Below are positions 52,221 to 60,929 of a stretch of DNA of 64,000 nucleotides, one piece after another. The stretch is from NCBI RefSeq assembly GCF_009183365.2, contig NZ_CP068230.1, positions 3,315,001-3,379,000 of the forward strand. Direction: 5' to 3'. The notes beneath the pieces are model-generated. The model did no database searches. It had not been told where the DNA came from and was given only the letters and a program-made list of their open reading frames with translations. The number at the start of each line of letters is the position of its first letter. Position 1 is the stretch's first letter. Made by a program: the position numbers and the translations under genes. This DNA is from Shewanella algae. GTDB lineage: Bacteria > Pseudomonadota > Gammaproteobacteria > Enterobacterales > Shewanellaceae.

Positions 52221-54167
52221 TCAGCCTTGAAGCAAAATAACTTCGGCCTTCTCCACCCTTCTGGGCTTGCCGCGAATAAGCAAGGTATCACCGGCACGGA
52301 ACTGCCAATCGTCATCCGGCGGCTCGTACTCCCTGCCGCCGCGGCGCACTGCTCTCAGTTCCACCCTGAGCTGTTGCCAGGGGATCTCGGCACTGAATTT
52401 CCCCACGGCGCTGGCGCCTCTTGGCAAAGCCACTGCATGCAGTAATTCGAGAGAGAAGTCGGCTTCCTCACCGGAAAAGAAACCGTGCAGATACTGATAG
52501 TGATTGCGCCGCTCCGACTCCAGCCGTTTGAGGATCCGCGACAAGGGTACCCCTGACTGATACAACACCTGAGATACCAGCATCAAGCTGCCTTCCAGAG
52601 TTTCCGGAATAACCTGACTGGCACCGGCCTGCTCCAGTTGTTCAAGCTCGCTGTCATCCCGGGTTCGCACCATAATCCGCGCCTCGGGTGCCAATTGCCG
52701 ACACAGCACCAAGGCCTCTTCCAACTGCGGCTGCTCGCAAAAGGTCAGCACTATACTCTTGGCGTGGCGCACATTGGCTTGTTTGAGCAAACTGCGTTTA
52801 CAAGCATCGCCGAAATACACCGGCTCTCCGGCCCGGCGCGCCTCGGCAACCCGGGAGGGATCCCGGTCGAGGGCAATAAAAGGGATAGCTTCGGCCTTGA
52901 GAAACCGCCCTATGGTCTGCCCAACCCGGCCATAACCCAGCAGCAGAACCAGATCTTGCTGGGGATCCAAAGGCGGCAGGTTTTCCGCCGGTTCCGGCCT
53001 GAGTTTAAGGCCCTGCAGCAGCCTGGCTATGTCTATGCTATGACGCACCAATGCCGGCGCCAGTGCCATCGACAGTACGGCAACCATCACCAAAGTGTTA
53101 CTGACACTGGGGGCCAACAATTGATAACTCACCGCCAGGGCCAGCACCACGAATGAAAACTCCCCCACCTGTGCCAAACTGAGGCCGGTGGACATGGCCA
53201 CCCTGAAAGGCTCTTTGGCCAGCCTCAGCAGGGCAAATACTATCGCCGTCTTGCCGACTATCACCGCCAACAGCAACAGTAAAATTTGCCACCAATAGGC
53301 CAGCACCAGACTGAAGTCGAGCAACATACCTATGGAGATAAAGAACAGTCCCATCAAGAGATCCCGAAACGGGCGAATATCCGCCTCCAACTGGCGCCGG
53401 TACTGGCTCTCACCCAGAAGCATCCCGGCCATAAAGGCCCCCAATGCCATGGACAACCCCAGCCACTGGGTAAAGGCGCCGGTCAAGAGCGCCACCACCA
53501 GAGTCGATAACACAAACAGCTCGTTGGAGCGGGAACGGGCAACTTCATCAAACAGTTTGGGCAGAGCCCACTTACCAAAGGCCATCAACACAATAAAGGC
53601 CAGGATCCCCTTCCCCAGAGCAGTCCCAAGCTGCAGAACAGTCAAAGGCTCGCTGCCATCGGCAAGCAAAGGCAGCAGAATAAGCAAGGGCACCACGGCC
53701 AGGTCCTGGAACAGCAACACACTGACCGATAGTTCGCCATGGCGGCGCTTGAGCCAGCCCTTGTCGTTGAGCAGTTTCAGCACTATGGCGGTGGAAGACA
53801 AGGCTGTCACTGAACCTATCACCAGCGCCTGAGTCACGTCGCTGATAAAGAGTAATCCGGCCCCCATGGCCAGCAAGGTGGTCAATACCACCTGAGCACT
53901 GCCGAGGCCAAATACAGTGCGGCGCATGGCCCAGAGCCTGGGTACAGAAAACTCCAGTCCCAGGGTAAACATGAGTAGCACCACCCCAAGTTCGGCCACT
54001 GACTGCATCTGGTGCTGCGAAAACCAATTGAACCCGGAAGGACCGCTGATAACCCCCGTCAGCAGGTAGGCCAGAATAGCGGGCAAGCCTATACGCCTGA
54101 GCAAGGCTATCGCTACTATGGCAATAACCAGCATCAAGAGGATCTGGATAAAGAATCCATGTTCCAT
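52221..54167 (-). CDS. Monovalent cation:proton antiporter, CPA2 family (KefB/KefC/YbaL type) with RCK domain
   Basis: A 648-aa inner-membrane protein. Residues 1-380 carry about twelve membrane helices of the Na+/H+ exchanger fold, with GLPAILAYLLTGVISGPSG and VLLMFTLGLEFSVPRL. A TrkA-N (Rossmann) domain follows, with the nucleotide motif LLLGYGRVGQTIGRFL and VYFGDACKRSLLKQANV. A C-terminal TrkA-C domain ends the protein. It probably exchanges K+ or Na+ for H+ under nucleotide control. The start is MEHGFFIQI, with an alternative two codons upstream. Confidence 0.92.
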   Translation of the reverse strand: MEHGFFIQILLMLVIAIVAIALLRRIGLPAILAYLLTGVISGPSGFNWFSQHQMQSVAELGVVLLMFTLGLEFSVPRLWAMRRTVFGLGSAQVVLTTLLAMGAGLLFISDVTQALVIGSVTALSSTAIVLKLLNDKGWLKRRHGELSVSVLLFQDLAVVPLLILLPLLADGSEPLTVLQLGTALGKGILAFIVLMAFGKWALPKLFDEVARSRSNELFVLSTLVVALLTGAFTQWLGLSMALGAFMAGMLLGESQYRRQLEADIRPFRDLLMGLFFISIGMLLDFSLVLAYWWQILLLLLAVIVGKTAIVFALLRLAKEPFRVAMSTGLSLAQVGEFSFVVLALAVSYQLLAPSVSNTLVMVAVLSMALAPALVRHSIDIARLLQGLKLRPEPAENLPPLDPQQDLVLLLGYGRVGQTIGRFLKAEAIPFIALDRDPSRVAEARRAGEPVYFGDACKRSLLKQANVRHAKSIVLTFCEQPQLEEALVLCRQLAPEARIMVRTRDDSELEQLEQAGASQVIPETLEGSLMLVSQVLYQSGVPLSRILKRLESERRNHYQYLHGFFSGEEADFSLELLHAVALPRGASAVGKFSAEIPWQQLRVELRAVRRGGREYEPPDDDWQFRAGDTLLIRGKPRRVEKAEVILLQG

Positions 54168-54355
54168 GCGCACTCCCCTGCTCTCTAAGGTTCAATTCAT
54201 TATTTTGTCGGCGTCAAATACTTGTCACATGAACATTGCCTGTAACACTCCAAAGCTTAACTCAATGAGATCTATATACAAATCAGACAAAAGCCTATCG
54301 GGCACGCATTTTGCATTGTAACAGTCGTGAAAGGTTCTGCCTTATTGGAGTATTT

Positions 54356-55243
54356 ATGATGGACTTTGGTCTGGCAACAGAGTTTTACCCTGAAGACTAT
54401 CAGTATCTGTCTGATCAACCTCAGGCTATCCGTCCCAAGATGGATCTGCTGCAGGCGGTTCAGCGGTTGCATGCGAGTCTCGATCCCCGGACAGTATTTG
54501 CCTGCTATGGCAAACTGCTGCAACAATATTTGCCGGTACAGGGAGTACAGCTGCGACTGAAAGGACATCAATTTCACTGGGGGCGTACTTCTCAAAGTAC
54601 GGTGAGCAGAGAACTGGTCAGTAAACTGGGCACCGCCAAGCTGCGCTACCGGTTGCAAAGGGTGTTGAGCCCGGTGGAGCAGGCAGAGCTTGAACAGATA
54701 GAAGCCCTGCTGTCACAGCCGCTGTTCAACGCCATCGCCTATTCGCAGATGTCGGAACAGGCGATGTTTGATTCCCTGACCGAGCTTGGCAACCGCCACT
54801 ATTTCGGTCAGTGTATCCGTACCTCGCTCGCCAGAGCCGGACGGGCTCACAGCCCGATATCTCTGGTGGTGCTTGATCTGGATAATTTCAAGCAGCTCAA
54901 CGACAGTCTTGGCCACAAGTTTGGTGACAGAGTGCTGACTCAGTTCGGCAAGCTGCTTAAGTGTGGCATCCGCAATGCCGACCAGGCTTTTCGCATAGGT
55001 GGCGACGAGTTTGTGGTATTGGTAGAAGGCAATCTGGAGTCGGCGGTGCGCATGAGCGAGCGCCTGCTCGAAATGCTCGCCAACGAAACCCTGTTTCACC
55101 GCCACGGCATCGCCTGCAGCATAGGCATAGCCGCCTGGAGCGCCGGAGTAAATCAGGATCAACTGTTTGAACAGGCCGACCGTGCACTTTATCGCGCCAA
55201 GGCCGCCGGCCGTAACAGATATTGTATCGCGACCCGCGACTGA
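54356..55243 (+). CDS. Diguanylate cyclase (GGDEF domain), 295 aa
   Basis: The N-terminal part of about 125 residues has no recognised sensor family. The GGDEF domain has DSLTELGNRHYFGQCI, VVLDLDNFKQLNDSLGHKFGD and the active site FRIGGDEFVVLVEG. RNAD seven residues before the RIGG Arg is a canonical RxxD inhibition site. TTGGAG precedes the ATG at 54356, and a second ATG follows at once. The 3' end from 55012 and about 360 bases of downstream DNA are repeated at 63169, so the gene forms the left border of island 2. Confidence 0.92.
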   Translation: MMDFGLATEFYPEDYQYLSDQPQAIRPKMDLLQAVQRLHASLDPRTVFACYGKLLQQYLPVQGVQLRLKGHQFHWGRTSQSTVSRELVSKLGTAKLRYRLQRVLSPVEQAELEQIEALLSQPLFNAIAYSQMSEQAMFDSLTELGNRHYFGQCIRTSLARAGRAHSPISLVVLDLDNFKQLNDSLGHKFGDRVLTQFGKLLKCGIRNADQAFRIGGDEFVVLVEGNLESAVRMSERLLEMLANETLFHRHGIACSIGIAAWSAGVNQDQLFEQADRALYRAKAAGRNRYCIATRD

Positions 55244-56676
55244 AACTCGCCCGCGATTGAAACTATAAGTCGCGGCGCTTTGCCCCTCGATTTGCCCCTC
55301 GACCAAGAGGACTCTCTTGGTTTTCATTTCAACCGCGCGGATTTGGTACTCAAATCCATCTGGGGCTCGTGCTCATAGGTGTATTCGCCCTTAGCCACGT
55401 TATTTACGCCAACGGCTGTCGGCGACATCGAGGGGGATTGGTGCAATTCTGTTAGCACTGAGTAGCTTGAAACATCTGAAGTGTCTTCAGACATACACCT
55501 AATTTCCAGGCACAGGCGGAACTGTGACCTTCCGAGCTAGGGATGGCGAGGCAGAGCATACAGGGACGTACTCGCAGCGTGTCACAGGATCGCCTGTGCA
55601 TAAGCCTGCGGCAGGCAATGTGAGGCATCTGTTGCTGGAAGCCCAATCAATGTTATTTGGTTATTTTGAACTGAAAGCTATGTTAGCCGCTGTGCCAGCG
55701 GCCTAAAGTCGTGGAGCTTCGCCCCACACTCGAGGAAAGGGGGCTGTATCGACTCGCCCCCTTTCCAAACCCCCAGCGACCCGCGACGCAGCGGAAAACC
55801 CCTTGTGCTTATGATGCCAATTCGCTATCGCGCCAGACGCTCATCCCTGATTCGACTGGCGCTGCTTCGGCATCCATGCCTCGCTACGCGATTGACATCA
55901 ACGCCCTGCGGCCGCTTCGAGCGGGAAAAGTGTACACCTTTAGCATTTGAGGTTCCTGATGATTATCTGAATTTGAAATCGTGCAAAGCCTACAGACATA
56001 CACCCCACTTTCAGGCATAGGCGGAACTGTGACCGTCGAAAACAGGGACGTTTTCGTCGAGCGCCCAGGGAGGGGGTCACAGCAAGTCACAGGATCGCCT
56101 GTGCGAGAGCGCACCGCAGGTGATGGACTACACCGTGGCCGGAAGCTCGGCCAATACTAACTTAGGAACTTTTAGCTGGAAGCTATGATAGCCGCTGTGC
56201 CAGCGGCCTAAAGTCGTGGAGCTTCGCCCCACACCCGAGGAAAGGGGGCTGTATCGACTCGCCCCCTTTCCAACCCCCCAGCGACCCGCGACGCAGCGGA
56301 AAACCCCTTGTGCTTATGATGCCAATTCGCTATCGCGCCAGACGCTCATCCCTGATTCGACTGGCGCTGCTTCGGCATCCATGCCTCGCTACGCGATTGA
56401 CATCAACGCCCTGCGGCCGCTTCGAGCGGGAATCGGTGCAATTCTGTGAGAATGGAGTAGCTTGAAACATCTGAAGTGTCTGCAGACATACTCTCATTTC
56501 CAGGCATAGGCGAAACTGTGACCGTCGAAAACAGGGACGTTTTCGTCGAGGCTACATGGACGTATTCACGCCGTGTCACTGGATCGCCTGTGCGAAAGGC
56601 GCACCGCAGGTGATTGGCCGCGGCTTAACCACGTTATTTTCGCCAACGGTTGTCAGCTACACCGAGGGGGGAATTC
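55244..56676. repeat. Hairpin-rich repeat block, island 2
   Basis: Non-coding DNA built from the same units as 30165-30675. GCCGCTG-TGC-CAGCGGC hairpins lie at 55686-55702 and 56191-56207. The block of about 225 bases with GGAAAGGGGGC/GCCCCCTTTCC occurs at 55703-55926 and 56208-56432. CACAGGATCGCCTGTG units lie near 55587 and 56088, with a variant near 56578. The part up to about 55600 is also repeated at 63402-63762. Short frames here follow the DNA repeats and lack ribosome sites. Confidence 0.75.
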
Positions 56677-56978
56677 GTGCAATTCTGTTAGTACGGAGTA
56701 ACCTGAAACACCTGAAGTGCTTGCAGACATACACCTAATTTTCAGGCTCTGGCTCTAGTTCTGGTGGGACTGTGACCGTCAAAAACAGGGAAGAATGCAA
56801 ACACTCAGTCAATTCCGCTTCAAAAACAAACCAAATCAGGGTTTTGTTGCCTTTGTCAAAACTTGACCTTTAGCTAATTGTTTTCACATCCAGTACTGGG
56901 TATTGTATAACTAATTCAATAGCTTGGCTTTAGCACTTCCTTAAGCTTAAGGCCGAAAGCAGCAGCGCTTTTCCGTTT

Positions 56979-57110
56979 TCAACGGAATGCAGGGACAAAC
57001 AGAGTTTGGACCCGTGCGGTAGCCATGGCTTTACTTAGCGTTTTTTGTAAGACCTGGGTTGTAAGGCCCTTGGTTTTAAGGCCCTTAGTTGCAGGGCTTG
57101 AAGCGCTCAT
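56979..57110 (-). CDS. Small frame behind a LexA-box promoter, 43 aa (integrase remnant or SOS peptide)
   Basis: The ATG at 57108-57110 lies 16 bases downstream of the LexA box on the minus strand. It opens a 43-codon frame beginning MSASSPATKGLKTKGLTTQV. Copy 1 of the platform has the same frame with one base missing. An integron integrase gene would start here, and QTLFVPAFR is vaguely like the TPFLxSIR start of IntI proteins, but no further similarity follows the stop. It may be an integrase remnant, an SOS-induced peptide or chance. Confidence 0.25.
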   Translation of the reverse strand: MSASSPATKGLKTKGLTTQVLQKTLSKAMATARVQTLFVPAFR

Positions 57111-57126
57111 GGTAAGTGCCTAAGAA

Positions 57127-57142
57127 CTGATTTTCTATACAG
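57127..57142 (-). promoter_or_regulatory. LexA box in the integron-like platform, copy 2
   Basis: CTGATTTTCTATACAG differs from the copy 1 box by one base and keeps the CTG and ACAG ends. It covers the -10 (TATAGA) of a leftward promoter. Confidence 0.6.
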
Positions 57143-57421
57143 TATTATTGACGTTCTAGGAAAAATGCCGGAAATTTGCAGCTAAGCTTGCGCGTTATTT
57201 CTGTAACACTTTAAAAAATAGCATTAAATTCATAAAGTTAAAAAATACAACTGATAGATAATAGGTTTGGAAACCGCACATGCGCGTTTTGCTGCAAGGG
57301 ATATTAGGACTAAACTCTATTATATCCAGCTAATACAAACAGATAGCGATGCGCGTTTACACTCCTCCGAGGACTAAAACGCGCATGCGCACTATACAGC
57401 TGTTAAGTGCTAGGAAAAATA

Positions 57422-57748
57422 ATGAAGCTACTCACAATAGATGAATACGAAGCTACTTTATTTCCAAACATGGTGAATGTTAGTGATAGTGCGGAAGAGA
57501 TCGTTGATCTTTGGAGTTACGCAGATCTTATCATAGAAAGCGATTATCACAATTGCTCAGCTTGGGACTGGCGTGTGGATCATATTTATGAGAGCCCAAA
57601 AGGGGAGTTCCAACATATCGGAATCCCAGTGCCAAAAGATAACACTTACCTAGTGGTCATCGTAGATAAGCCAAAAAAATCGATAGTAGGGCATTTTATA
57701 TTGGATCTAGGTGCTAAGTATTCGGTGGGTAAAGATGGTGGCACTTAA
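57422..57748 (+). CDS. Hypothetical protein, 108 aa (integron cassette)
   Basis: A small acidic protein (MKLLTIDEYEATLFPNMVNV..., then WDWRVDHIYESPKGEFQHIGIPVP). The chosen start is the ATG at 57422, and a frame from 57407 is also open. The gene begins 20 bases after the crossover site at 57402 and its stop lies in the TAACAA of a well-formed attC, so it is the first cassette of array 2. AT-rich. Family not recognised. Confidence 0.65.
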   Translation: MKLLTIDEYEATLFPNMVNVSDSAEEIVDLWSYADLIIESDYHNCSAWDWRVDHIYESPKGEFQHIGIPVPKDNTYLVVIVDKPKKSIVGHFILDLGAKYSVGKDGGT

Positions 57749-57846
57749 CAAGGCGCAGCAACGGACCTCCGGCAATTGTCACCTTTTGTGCGCTTCGCAG
57801 CACAAAAAGTCGCCAATCGCCTCCGGCCGCTGTGCGCGGCGTTAGG
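57746..57846 (+). other. attC site of the 108-aa cassette
   Basis: The left arm TTAACAAGGCGCAGC pairs with the right arm GCTGTGCGCGGCGTTAG. Inside, TTTTGTGCGC/GCAGCACAAAA and GGACCTCCGGC/GCCTCCGGCC add imperfect stems. This is the typical 60-140-base attC layout ending in GGCGTTAGG. Confidence 0.9.
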
Positions 57847-57881
57847 TTAATAATCATGTCGAATGAGACTGATAAGAAAAA

Positions 57882-58880
57882 ATGAAGCATTGGACTGAGC
57901 CAAACGGAATATTTCTTATTCATATTCCTATCGAGTGGCAGTATCTCAATCAGGCAATTGAAGGCGAGAGTGAAACATCACCATACAGCTTTCAATCCTA
58001 TGAAGATTCGCTAGGTTGCTTTCAATTAAGTTGTTATCCACTTGCAGAGCTTGCGCCCACTGTTGCCGAAGCCAGCCCCAACGGGGTCAAAGAATTAGAG
58101 TGGAAACAGTCCAGAATGGATGATTCTGAGTTTTGTGCACATATTTTCTATGGTGCGCTTGGTGATCAAGCATTGATTGGTAAATTCATTTACGATATTG
58201 GCCTTGAGAATGACAAGAGAATAACTAATGAGCTAGCTAAAGTTAGCCAAATATTAAACTCAATAGTAGTTGTCCCCTCAAAAGATCGAAAATTGGCTTC
58301 CGATCTTGATAAGTTTGACCGTTTCACCGGTGCTCTAGCTGCGTCACATGACCTCTTACATTCTGCTATTGAGTCAGAATCTTACATTGAAGTTATTGCG
58401 ATATGTGCCAATCTAATTGATGCTTACCTCCGGCTAAGCATCGTTATTGCAAAACAGTTAAGCGACCAAACTGATAGTATTGAAACCAAATACCTTTTTC
58501 AGGCTGATCATGAAAGAGGCATTATGGAAAGAAAAATATTTAATCATGCCTTAGAAGCTGGCGTTGGAGATCAAGAGCTATTTGATGAGCTGGATTCTCT
58601 CTATCAATTACGAAACCGAGTAATCCACAGGTACATAATATCAAACATAAAAACTCGTGATTTATTAAAAATTTCTTCCAACTACTTAACTGCTGTAGAA
58701 AAAACTCGATTAATCCTTCGTGATTTAGAAGACAAGCAAGCAACGTGTGAGCATGGAGTTTATGGAAGAAAGTTCAAAAGAGCCGACAAAACTGACAATA
58801 TGGCTATTCAAAGGCTTTTGTCCGAAGTTAATGACAAACATCTTTTAGACAAATTCAATAGGAAATTTAGTGCAAAATAA
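57882..58880 (+). CDS. Cassette protein with HEPN-like C-terminal region, 332 aa
   Basis: The N-terminal part (about residues 1-125) begins MKHWTEPNGIFLIHIPIEWQY and looks like a beta-rich domain. Residues about 145-290 are helical. They contain IEVIAICANLIDAYLRLSIVIAKQL and then ELDSLYQLRNRVIHRYI, where R-N-R-V-I-H fits the Rx4-6H motif of HEPN ribonuclease-type domains. HEPN proteins act in toxin-antitoxin and anti-phage systems, but the motif also occurs in inert relatives. The gene is AT-rich, lies in cassette position 2 and is flanked by attC sites. Function is inferred only. Confidence 0.6.
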   Translation: MKHWTEPNGIFLIHIPIEWQYLNQAIEGESETSPYSFQSYEDSLGCFQLSCYPLAELAPTVAEASPNGVKELEWKQSRMDDSEFCAHIFYGALGDQALIGKFIYDIGLENDKRITNELAKVSQILNSIVVVPSKDRKLASDLDKFDRFTGALAASHDLLHSAIESESYIEVIAICANLIDAYLRLSIVIAKQLSDQTDSIETKYLFQADHERGIMERKIFNHALEAGVGDQELFDELDSLYQLRNRVIHRYIISNIKTRDLLKISSNYLTAVEKTRLILRDLEDKQATCEHGVYGRKFKRADKTDNMAIQRLLSEVNDKHLLDKFNRKFSAK

Positions 58881-58881
58881 C

Positions 58882-58953
58882 CTAACAAGTCAATCAACTA
58901 CGCCCCTTTGGGGCCGGACGCAGCAAAGCTGCGCCGGTTATTGAAGCGTTATG
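58882..58953 (+). other. attC site of the HEPN-like cassette
   Basis: CTAACAAGTCAATCAA pairs with TTATTGAAGCGTTATG. The inner stem ACGCCCC-TTT-GGGGCC and the hairpin CGGACGCAGC-AAA-GCTGCGCCGG are strong. The total length is about 72 bases. Confidence 0.9.
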
Positions 58954-58988
58954 CGCTTATCAGCCGGACGGACACATAAGAGAGAAAT

Positions 58989-59600
58989 ATGACTCAGCGA
59001 ACACTTTTGGCATCCGTCGTCTTGTTTCGTGAGCTTTACGAAAGCGACAAAGATGTCTACGACGTTATTGCCGAATTTATAAAGGCCGCTCTGCTATTTT
59101 CCCAGAGATGGTCTTTCAATACGACTGAAGCGGCTGAGATGCTTCGCAGTGAGTTTGAATTCGATATCCCTGATGCAGTGGTGAGCACCACACTTCGTAA
59201 TCGACTTCGAAAGCGCGATGATATCTTGTCCTACGATAGCGGTATCTACTCCGTTTCTCGGAATCAGCTTCTTGGATCGCAAGCTTTAGTCGACGATCTC
59301 CGAAAACTTCAAGATCAGCAGCAAGGCGTGCTTGCCTGTCTAACTACGCATGTTGAATCTACCGTTGGAACACTGACATCTGAGCAGCGGGAGCTTTTAG
59401 CTCGGTGTTTTTGTGACTACTTATTCGATAACGAATCAAACACTAGATTTTCGAAAGAAATCAGTGCATTTGTTCTCAGGGGGCAGGGAGATCCTAATTT
59501 AACGGCCCAGCTTAACGCCATTAGGGAAGGATTTATCCTATATGACGGGGTTCGCCATGCCCCTGACATGAATCATATAAATGTATGGAGTCTAAGCTAA
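58989..59600 (+). CDS. Winged-helix-like N-terminal part of a probably frameshifted cassette gene, 203 aa
   Basis: Residues about 25-95 (DVYDVIAEFIKAALLFSQRWSF, then AAEMLRSEFEFDIPDAVVSTTLRNRLRKRDDILSYDSGIYSVS) look like a winged-helix domain. AGAGAAAT precedes the ATG. The frame ends at 59600 with NVWSLS-stop, while the next frame starts inside it (ATG at 59585) and continues with KLTVFLDTEHLF. One base more would read VWSLKLTVFLDTEHLF without a break. I therefore think one protein of about 625 aa was split by a single-base loss, although a coupled two-gene unit is possible. Confidence 0.5.
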   Translation: MTQRTLLASVVLFRELYESDKDVYDVIAEFIKAALLFSQRWSFNTTEAAEMLRSEFEFDIPDAVVSTTLRNRLRKRDDILSYDSGIYSVSRNQLLGSQALVDDLRKLQDQQQGVLACLTTHVESTVGTLTSEQRELLARCFCDYLFDNESNTRFSKEISAFVLRGQGDPNLTAQLNAIREGFILYDGVRHAPDMNHINVWSLS

Positions 59601-60880
59601 CTGTCTTTCTGGATACGGAACATCTGTTTAACGCTGTCGGCATGAACGGGGTGCTATATAAGCAGCTCGTTCAGGACCTTATTGGTCTCGCAAGCGATGT
59701 AAGGGAAAAAGGGAGTCGACTTATACACTTGCGCTATTTTTCAGAATGCATTGATGAGGTAGACAGGTTTTTTCGTGCGGCCGAAGACATAGTTGAAGGA
59801 AAAGCTGCGCTTGATCCATCGAAGCCAGCAATGGCGACGATTGTTAACGGCTGCGCTTCAAAGGGAGATGTGATAACAAAAAAGGCCAAGTTTTTTGCCG
59901 ATCTCAACACTCTCGGTATACGTCGTGCAGAAGCAAGCGAAGAAGTGGTTGTTGAAGAGCTTAACATCGAAAGCTCTAGCCTTTTGGAAAAAATTGAAAG
60001 GGAGTTCAAGGAGCGGCGAAGAGATTTTCCAAAGGAAAAATGTTTTAGCACTTTGCGCATGTTTACTAAGATTAACTCTCTCAGAGCGGGAAAAAGCTCC
60101 AAGCCACTTGAAGATATTGGATTTATTTTGGTTTCTGGGAGTTACATATCTAATTATTTGGCATTCCATCCAGATGTGAGGAGCAGTGCGACGAGTGTTC
60201 CATATGCTACAGATCTGGAGTTCATAACGAATAGACTTTGGTTTAGGGTTCACAAGAATCTAGCTAAGGAGCGAGCCCACCCACAGTCACTTAGCGTGCT
60301 AGCGAAGGCTCAAGTAGTTCTGTCGTCTCAGATTCAAGGTTCGGTTTCGGAAAAGTTTGACAAGATTAAGGAAGATTTTGGTGCAGGGAAAATCACTGAG
60401 GCAGAAACAAAGATTCTATTCAACGAGTTGCGTGCTCACGTTGCGACTCCTGAGGCGATAACGGATGAAAATATTGATCATGCACTCGCGTTTTTAGATC
60501 ACAGAGACTATGAGCACCACCTTCGCGAACGGAGTCATTTGGAAAAGCAAGCAGCGGAAGGTAGCGCAGCGATAGAGGAGTTAAATTCCATCCGGGCTAT
60601 TCAGAGGGAGCGCCGAGTAAGGTGGGCTACAACAGCATCATTGGCCGTTCACCTTGTTGTGGGCCTTGCTTTATTGGCGTTCGTTGTTGGGTGTGGCTAC
60701 GCTGCCTACAGGCTACTAATGCAATTAAGCTCAGGCGGAAATGACCAGTTATCTGTGCTTGGGCTTATCGTAACGGTCGTTTTTGGTCTCATTCCACTTG
60801 TGAAGTATCGGTCAATCTGGGCTTTGGCCAATACATCGCATATAAAGCTAGCAACGCGTCTTATTGGAGCGCGAGCATAA
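59585..60880 (+). CDS. PIN-like C-terminal part with two membrane helices, 431 aa
   Basis: The N-terminus KLTVFLDTEHLFNAVGMNG has the hydrophobic-strand-then-Asp start of PIN-type nuclease domains, and further acidic residues occur at YFSECIDEVDRFF. Helical and charged regions follow. Near the C-terminus two membrane helices lie at about residues 345-375 (ATTASLAVHLVVGLALLAFVV) and 388-405 (LSVLGLIVTVVFGLIPLV). It overlaps the 203-aa frame by 16 bases. The nuclease assignment is inference. The stop codon opens an attC remnant. Confidence 0.5.
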   Translation: MESKLTVFLDTEHLFNAVGMNGVLYKQLVQDLIGLASDVREKGSRLIHLRYFSECIDEVDRFFRAAEDIVEGKAALDPSKPAMATIVNGCASKGDVITKKAKFFADLNTLGIRRAEASEEVVVEELNIESSSLLEKIEREFKERRRDFPKEKCFSTLRMFTKINSLRAGKSSKPLEDIGFILVSGSYISNYLAFHPDVRSSATSVPYATDLEFITNRLWFRVHKNLAKERAHPQSLSVLAKAQVVLSSQIQGSVSEKFDKIKEDFGAGKITEAETKILFNELRAHVATPEAITDENIDHALAFLDHRDYEHHLRERSHLEKQAAEGSAAIEELNSIRAIQRERRVRWATTASLAVHLVVGLALLAFVVGCGYAAYRLLMQLSSGGNDQLSVLGLIVTVVFGLIPLVKYRSIWALANTSHIKLATRLIGARA

Positions 60881-60929
60881 CAAGGAAAAAGTTACGCTGC
60901 GCTGTAACTTTCCCGGTGTGGCAGAAAAG
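60878..60929 (+). other. attC of the PIN-like cassette, interrupted by a transposon
   Basis: TAACAAGGAAAAAGTTACGC leads into a stem with GTAACTTTCC. The transposon end ACAGGACAGCC begins at 60930, 52 bases after the left box. GCGTTCAGC at about 62404, beyond the transposon, may be the displaced right box. Confidence 0.6.

Larger units (their letters stand above)
56677..57402. repeat. Integron-platform-like repeat, copy 2
   Basis: The counterpart of 30676-31371, collinear with scattered substitutions and one small insertion near 57065-57095. It has the same LexA box position and the same palindromic right end, with slightly worn arms (GCACATGCGCG near 57276). It ends at G57402 before TTA. After that point it shares nothing with copy 1: different cassettes follow. 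Confidence 0.6.
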
